From an uncultured Faecalibacterium sp. (GTDB lineage Bacteria > Bacillota > Clostridia > Oscillospirales > Ruminococcaceae), in NCBI GenBank assembly GCA_900772565.1, contig CAAHET010000097.1, positions 1 to 40,994 of the forward strand: DNA of 40,994 nucleotides, read 5' to 3'. Below, piece after piece: positions 39,541-40,994 of this stretch. Made by a program: the position numbers and the translations under genes. Position 1 is the stretch's first letter. The number at the start of each line of letters is the position of its first letter. A model generated the notes under the pieces. That model did not search any database, was not told the origin of the DNA, and was given only the letters and a program-made list of their open reading frames with translations.

Positions 39541-39832
39541 CGAGATCCCGGGCAAAAAACTGGAAGCGCTGGGCGTGGTGCGGGGCAGCACGGTGCAGAG
39601 CCGCAACCTTGGCCACGACATGATGGCCGGCTTCCGCACCCTTGTGGGCGGCGAGGTGACCGACTATGCCGATATGCTCACTGAAGCGCGGCAGATCGCC
39701 ACTGGCCGCATGGTCAAGGATGCCGAAAGCCTTGGCGCAGATGCTGTTGTGGGAATGCGGTACGCCTCTGCCAGCGTCATGCAGGGCGCGGCAGAGGTCA
39801 TTGCTTACGGAACGGCGGTGAAGTTTGTATGA
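39521..39832 (+). CDS. YbjQ/UPF0145 family protein
   Basis: A 103-residue protein of the YbjQ (heavy-metal-binding domain, PF01906-like) family: a pentameric small fold with VVRGSTVQSRNLGHDMMAGFRTLVGGEV and ESLGADAVVGMRYASASV as hallmarks. The family function is unknown. It begins inside the MerR gene behind GGGAGAAG and overlaps the CPBP gene by ATGA. Confidence 0.9.
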   Translation: MLIVTINEIPGKKLEALGVVRGSTVQSRNLGHDMMAGFRTLVGGEVTDYADMLTEARQIATGRMVKDAESLGADAVVGMRYASASVMQGAAEVIAYGTAVKFV

Positions 39833-40737
39833 CAGCAAAAGAAAAACAGGGCTTCGGCCTATACTTTCTGTTCGCCTTCGGCATGGCATGGCTGTGTCAG
39901 GTGGGCGGCTGCATGGCGCTTTTGCAGCAGAATAACGCCGTGCTGTATCAGCTGGCGCTCATTGTCACCATGTTCTGTCCGCTGCTGGCTGTACTGCTGG
40001 TGCAAAAAGCATTCCTGCGCCAGCCCACCGGCATCGGCTGGAAGGTGCAGGGCAAGCGGCGGTTCTGGTTGGCGGCATGGTTTGGCCCGGCGGTGCTCAC
40101 CCTGTTGGGTGCAGTGTTGTATTTTGCCGTGTTCCCCTCCCGGCTGGACTTTTCCGGCAGCTGGCTGGTTGCCGCCTACGGCGGCGAGATGGACGCGCAG
40201 ACCCTGCGCAGCCAGCTGGGCGTCTCCACTCTCAGCTATCTGCTGCAAAACGGGCTGTTTGCGGTGCTCCTTGCCCCGGCCATCAATATGTTCCCCGCAA
40301 TGGGCGAGGAGGTCGGCTGGCGCGGCTACATGATGCCCCGCCTGAAGGAACGGTTTGGTCTGCTGAATGGCCGCCTGCTGGGCGGCGTTGTGTGGGGCAT
40401 CTGGCACTGGCCGCTGATGCTACTGGTGGGCTACGAGTATGGCACCAACTATTTGGGCGCACCCCTGCTGGGTCTGGTGGTGTGGTGCGTGGTCTGCTTT
40501 GCCCTGAACACCCTGCTGGATATCCTCTACGAGAAAACGGAGTGCATCTGGGTGCCAGCCATCGCGCATGGAGCGTTCAACGCCATTGCGGCGCTGCCGC
40601 AGGTGCTGGTCACCCCGGCGGATGCTTATTATAATGTACTGGGCCCCATGCCCATTGGCCTGATCGCCGCGCTGCCGATGCTGGCAGCGGCTGTCTGGCT
40701 GACCCTGCGGGAGATGAAGCAGGAAGAAAAGAACTGA
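39829..40737 (+). CDS. CPBP (Abi) family intramembrane metalloprotease
   Basis: A 302-residue membrane protein with about eight helices. The CPBP motifs are present: GEEVGWRGYMMPRL (Glu160, Glu161, Arg165), WGIWHWPL (His193), and a later HGAFN. Such proteins include prenyl-protein proteases of the Rce1 type, bacteriocin self-immunity proteins and envelope-stress factors. Placement behind a membrane-bound MerR and YbjQ suggests an envelope-stress or peptide-immunity role; the substrate is unknown. Confidence 0.9.
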   Translation: MTAKEKQGFGLYFLFAFGMAWLCQVGGCMALLQQNNAVLYQLALIVTMFCPLLAVLLVQKAFLRQPTGIGWKVQGKRRFWLAAWFGPAVLTLLGAVLYFAVFPSRLDFSGSWLVAAYGGEMDAQTLRSQLGVSTLSYLLQNGLFAVLLAPAINMFPAMGEEVGWRGYMMPRLKERFGLLNGRLLGGVVWGIWHWPLMLLVGYEYGTNYLGAPLLGLVVWCVVCFALNTLLDILYEKTECIWVPAIAHGAFNAIAALPQVLVTPADAYYNVLGPMPIGLIAALPMLAAAVWLTLREMKQEEKN

Positions 40738-40748
40738 ATTATAAGGCA

Positions 40749-40782
40749 ACAGCCGCTGCACGTTTTGTGCGGCGGCTGTTTT
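40749..40782 (+). terminator. Terminator of the MerR-YbjQ-CPBP operon
   Basis: ACAGCCGCTGCAC (40749-40761), loop GTTTT region, GTGCGGCGGCTGT (40767-40779) with one T-G pair, then TTT. Confidence 0.85.
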
Positions 40783-40887
40783 GCGTAGAAACGGTGGAAG
40801 AAAGGTCAAAACAGCCCCCGAAACTGAGCGAAAAACTAGCTGATGTATACAAAGCGCAAAAAAAGGCGAAAAAAATGTAAAAAAGGC

Positions 40888-40916
40888 TTGCAAAAGTAGT
40901 TGCGGTATGGTACTAT
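40888..40916 (+). promoter_or_regulatory. Promoter of the next, off-window gene
   Basis: TTGCAA (40888-40893), 17 bp, TACTAT (40911-40916). Downstream to the edge lie AGCGC/GCGCT (40922-40934 region) and ACTTC/GAAGT pairings and no ORF, so a structured leader or RNA gene may start here. Confidence 0.6.
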
Positions 40917-40994
40917 ATGTGAGCGCCAAGCGCTGAGACAAAAGAATGACTTCTGAAGTCCCAGCAGGAAGCCCTTGAAAAGAACCAATAGACG

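Overview
The window is about 41 kb of chromosomal DNA from a GC-rich Gram-positive bacterium. The gene set (PTS-driven maltose uptake, polar amino acid ABC transporter, class 1B PyrK/PyrD, PepV-type dipeptidase, DUF3842, VTC/DUF4956 module), the strong AGGAGG ribosome sites and sigma-A promoters fit an Oscillospiraceae (Ruminococcaceae) clostridium. Faecalibacterium is my best guess; this is inference from gene content, not a search. No tRNA, rRNA, CRISPR, phage or transposase gene was seen.

Layout. (1) 1-7533: alpha-glucan use. It holds the N-terminal part of a glycogen/maltodextrin phosphorylase (leftward), an AraC regulator, a LacI-type regulator divergent from a PTS EIICB transporter, an EEP-family phosphatase that looks like maltose 6'-phosphate phosphatase (MapP), and malQ. 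The logic is: PTS imports maltose as maltose 6'-P, MapP removes the phosphate, and MalQ plus phosphorylase convert maltose and dextrins to glucose and glucose-1-P. (2) 7754-11297: a polar amino acid ABC transporter (ATPase, lipoprotein, two permeases). (3) 11429-14446: the circularly permuted ATP-grasp / alpha-E / transglutaminase trio, followed at 14479-16358 by two overlapping AstE/AspA-like M14 proteins, the second with degraded metal ligands. (4) 16391-21532: sensor kinase, response regulator, DUF4956 and VTC proteins (leftward), divergent from a Cthe_2159-like carbohydrate-binding lipoprotein. The two divergent promoters carry identical direct-repeat boxes. (5) 21533-27484: terminators, MATE exporter, exonuclease III, small exporter, dipeptidase, DUF3842, and leftward cysE. 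(6) 27706-36930: pyrimidine biosynthesis, pyrC-pyrF-pyrK-pyrD and pyrE-carA-carB, preceded by a 29-codon leader ORF that runs through a U-rich stretch into an intrinsic terminator. (7) 36956-40994: HU, a DEAD-box helicase, a MITE-like repeat, a MerR-YbjQ-CPBP operon with a 19-bp-spacer MerR promoter, and a promoter with the start of a leader at the window edge.

The best candidates for undescribed biology are the pyr leader, which has the layout of enterobacterial UTP-sensing attenuators; the mirrored response-regulator boxes joining the VTC/DUF4956 pair to the carbohydrate-binding lipoprotein; the ATP-grasp/alpha-E/transglutaminase cluster with its active-plus-degenerate M14 pair; and two places where a near-perfect promoter fires straight into a terminator-like hairpin.
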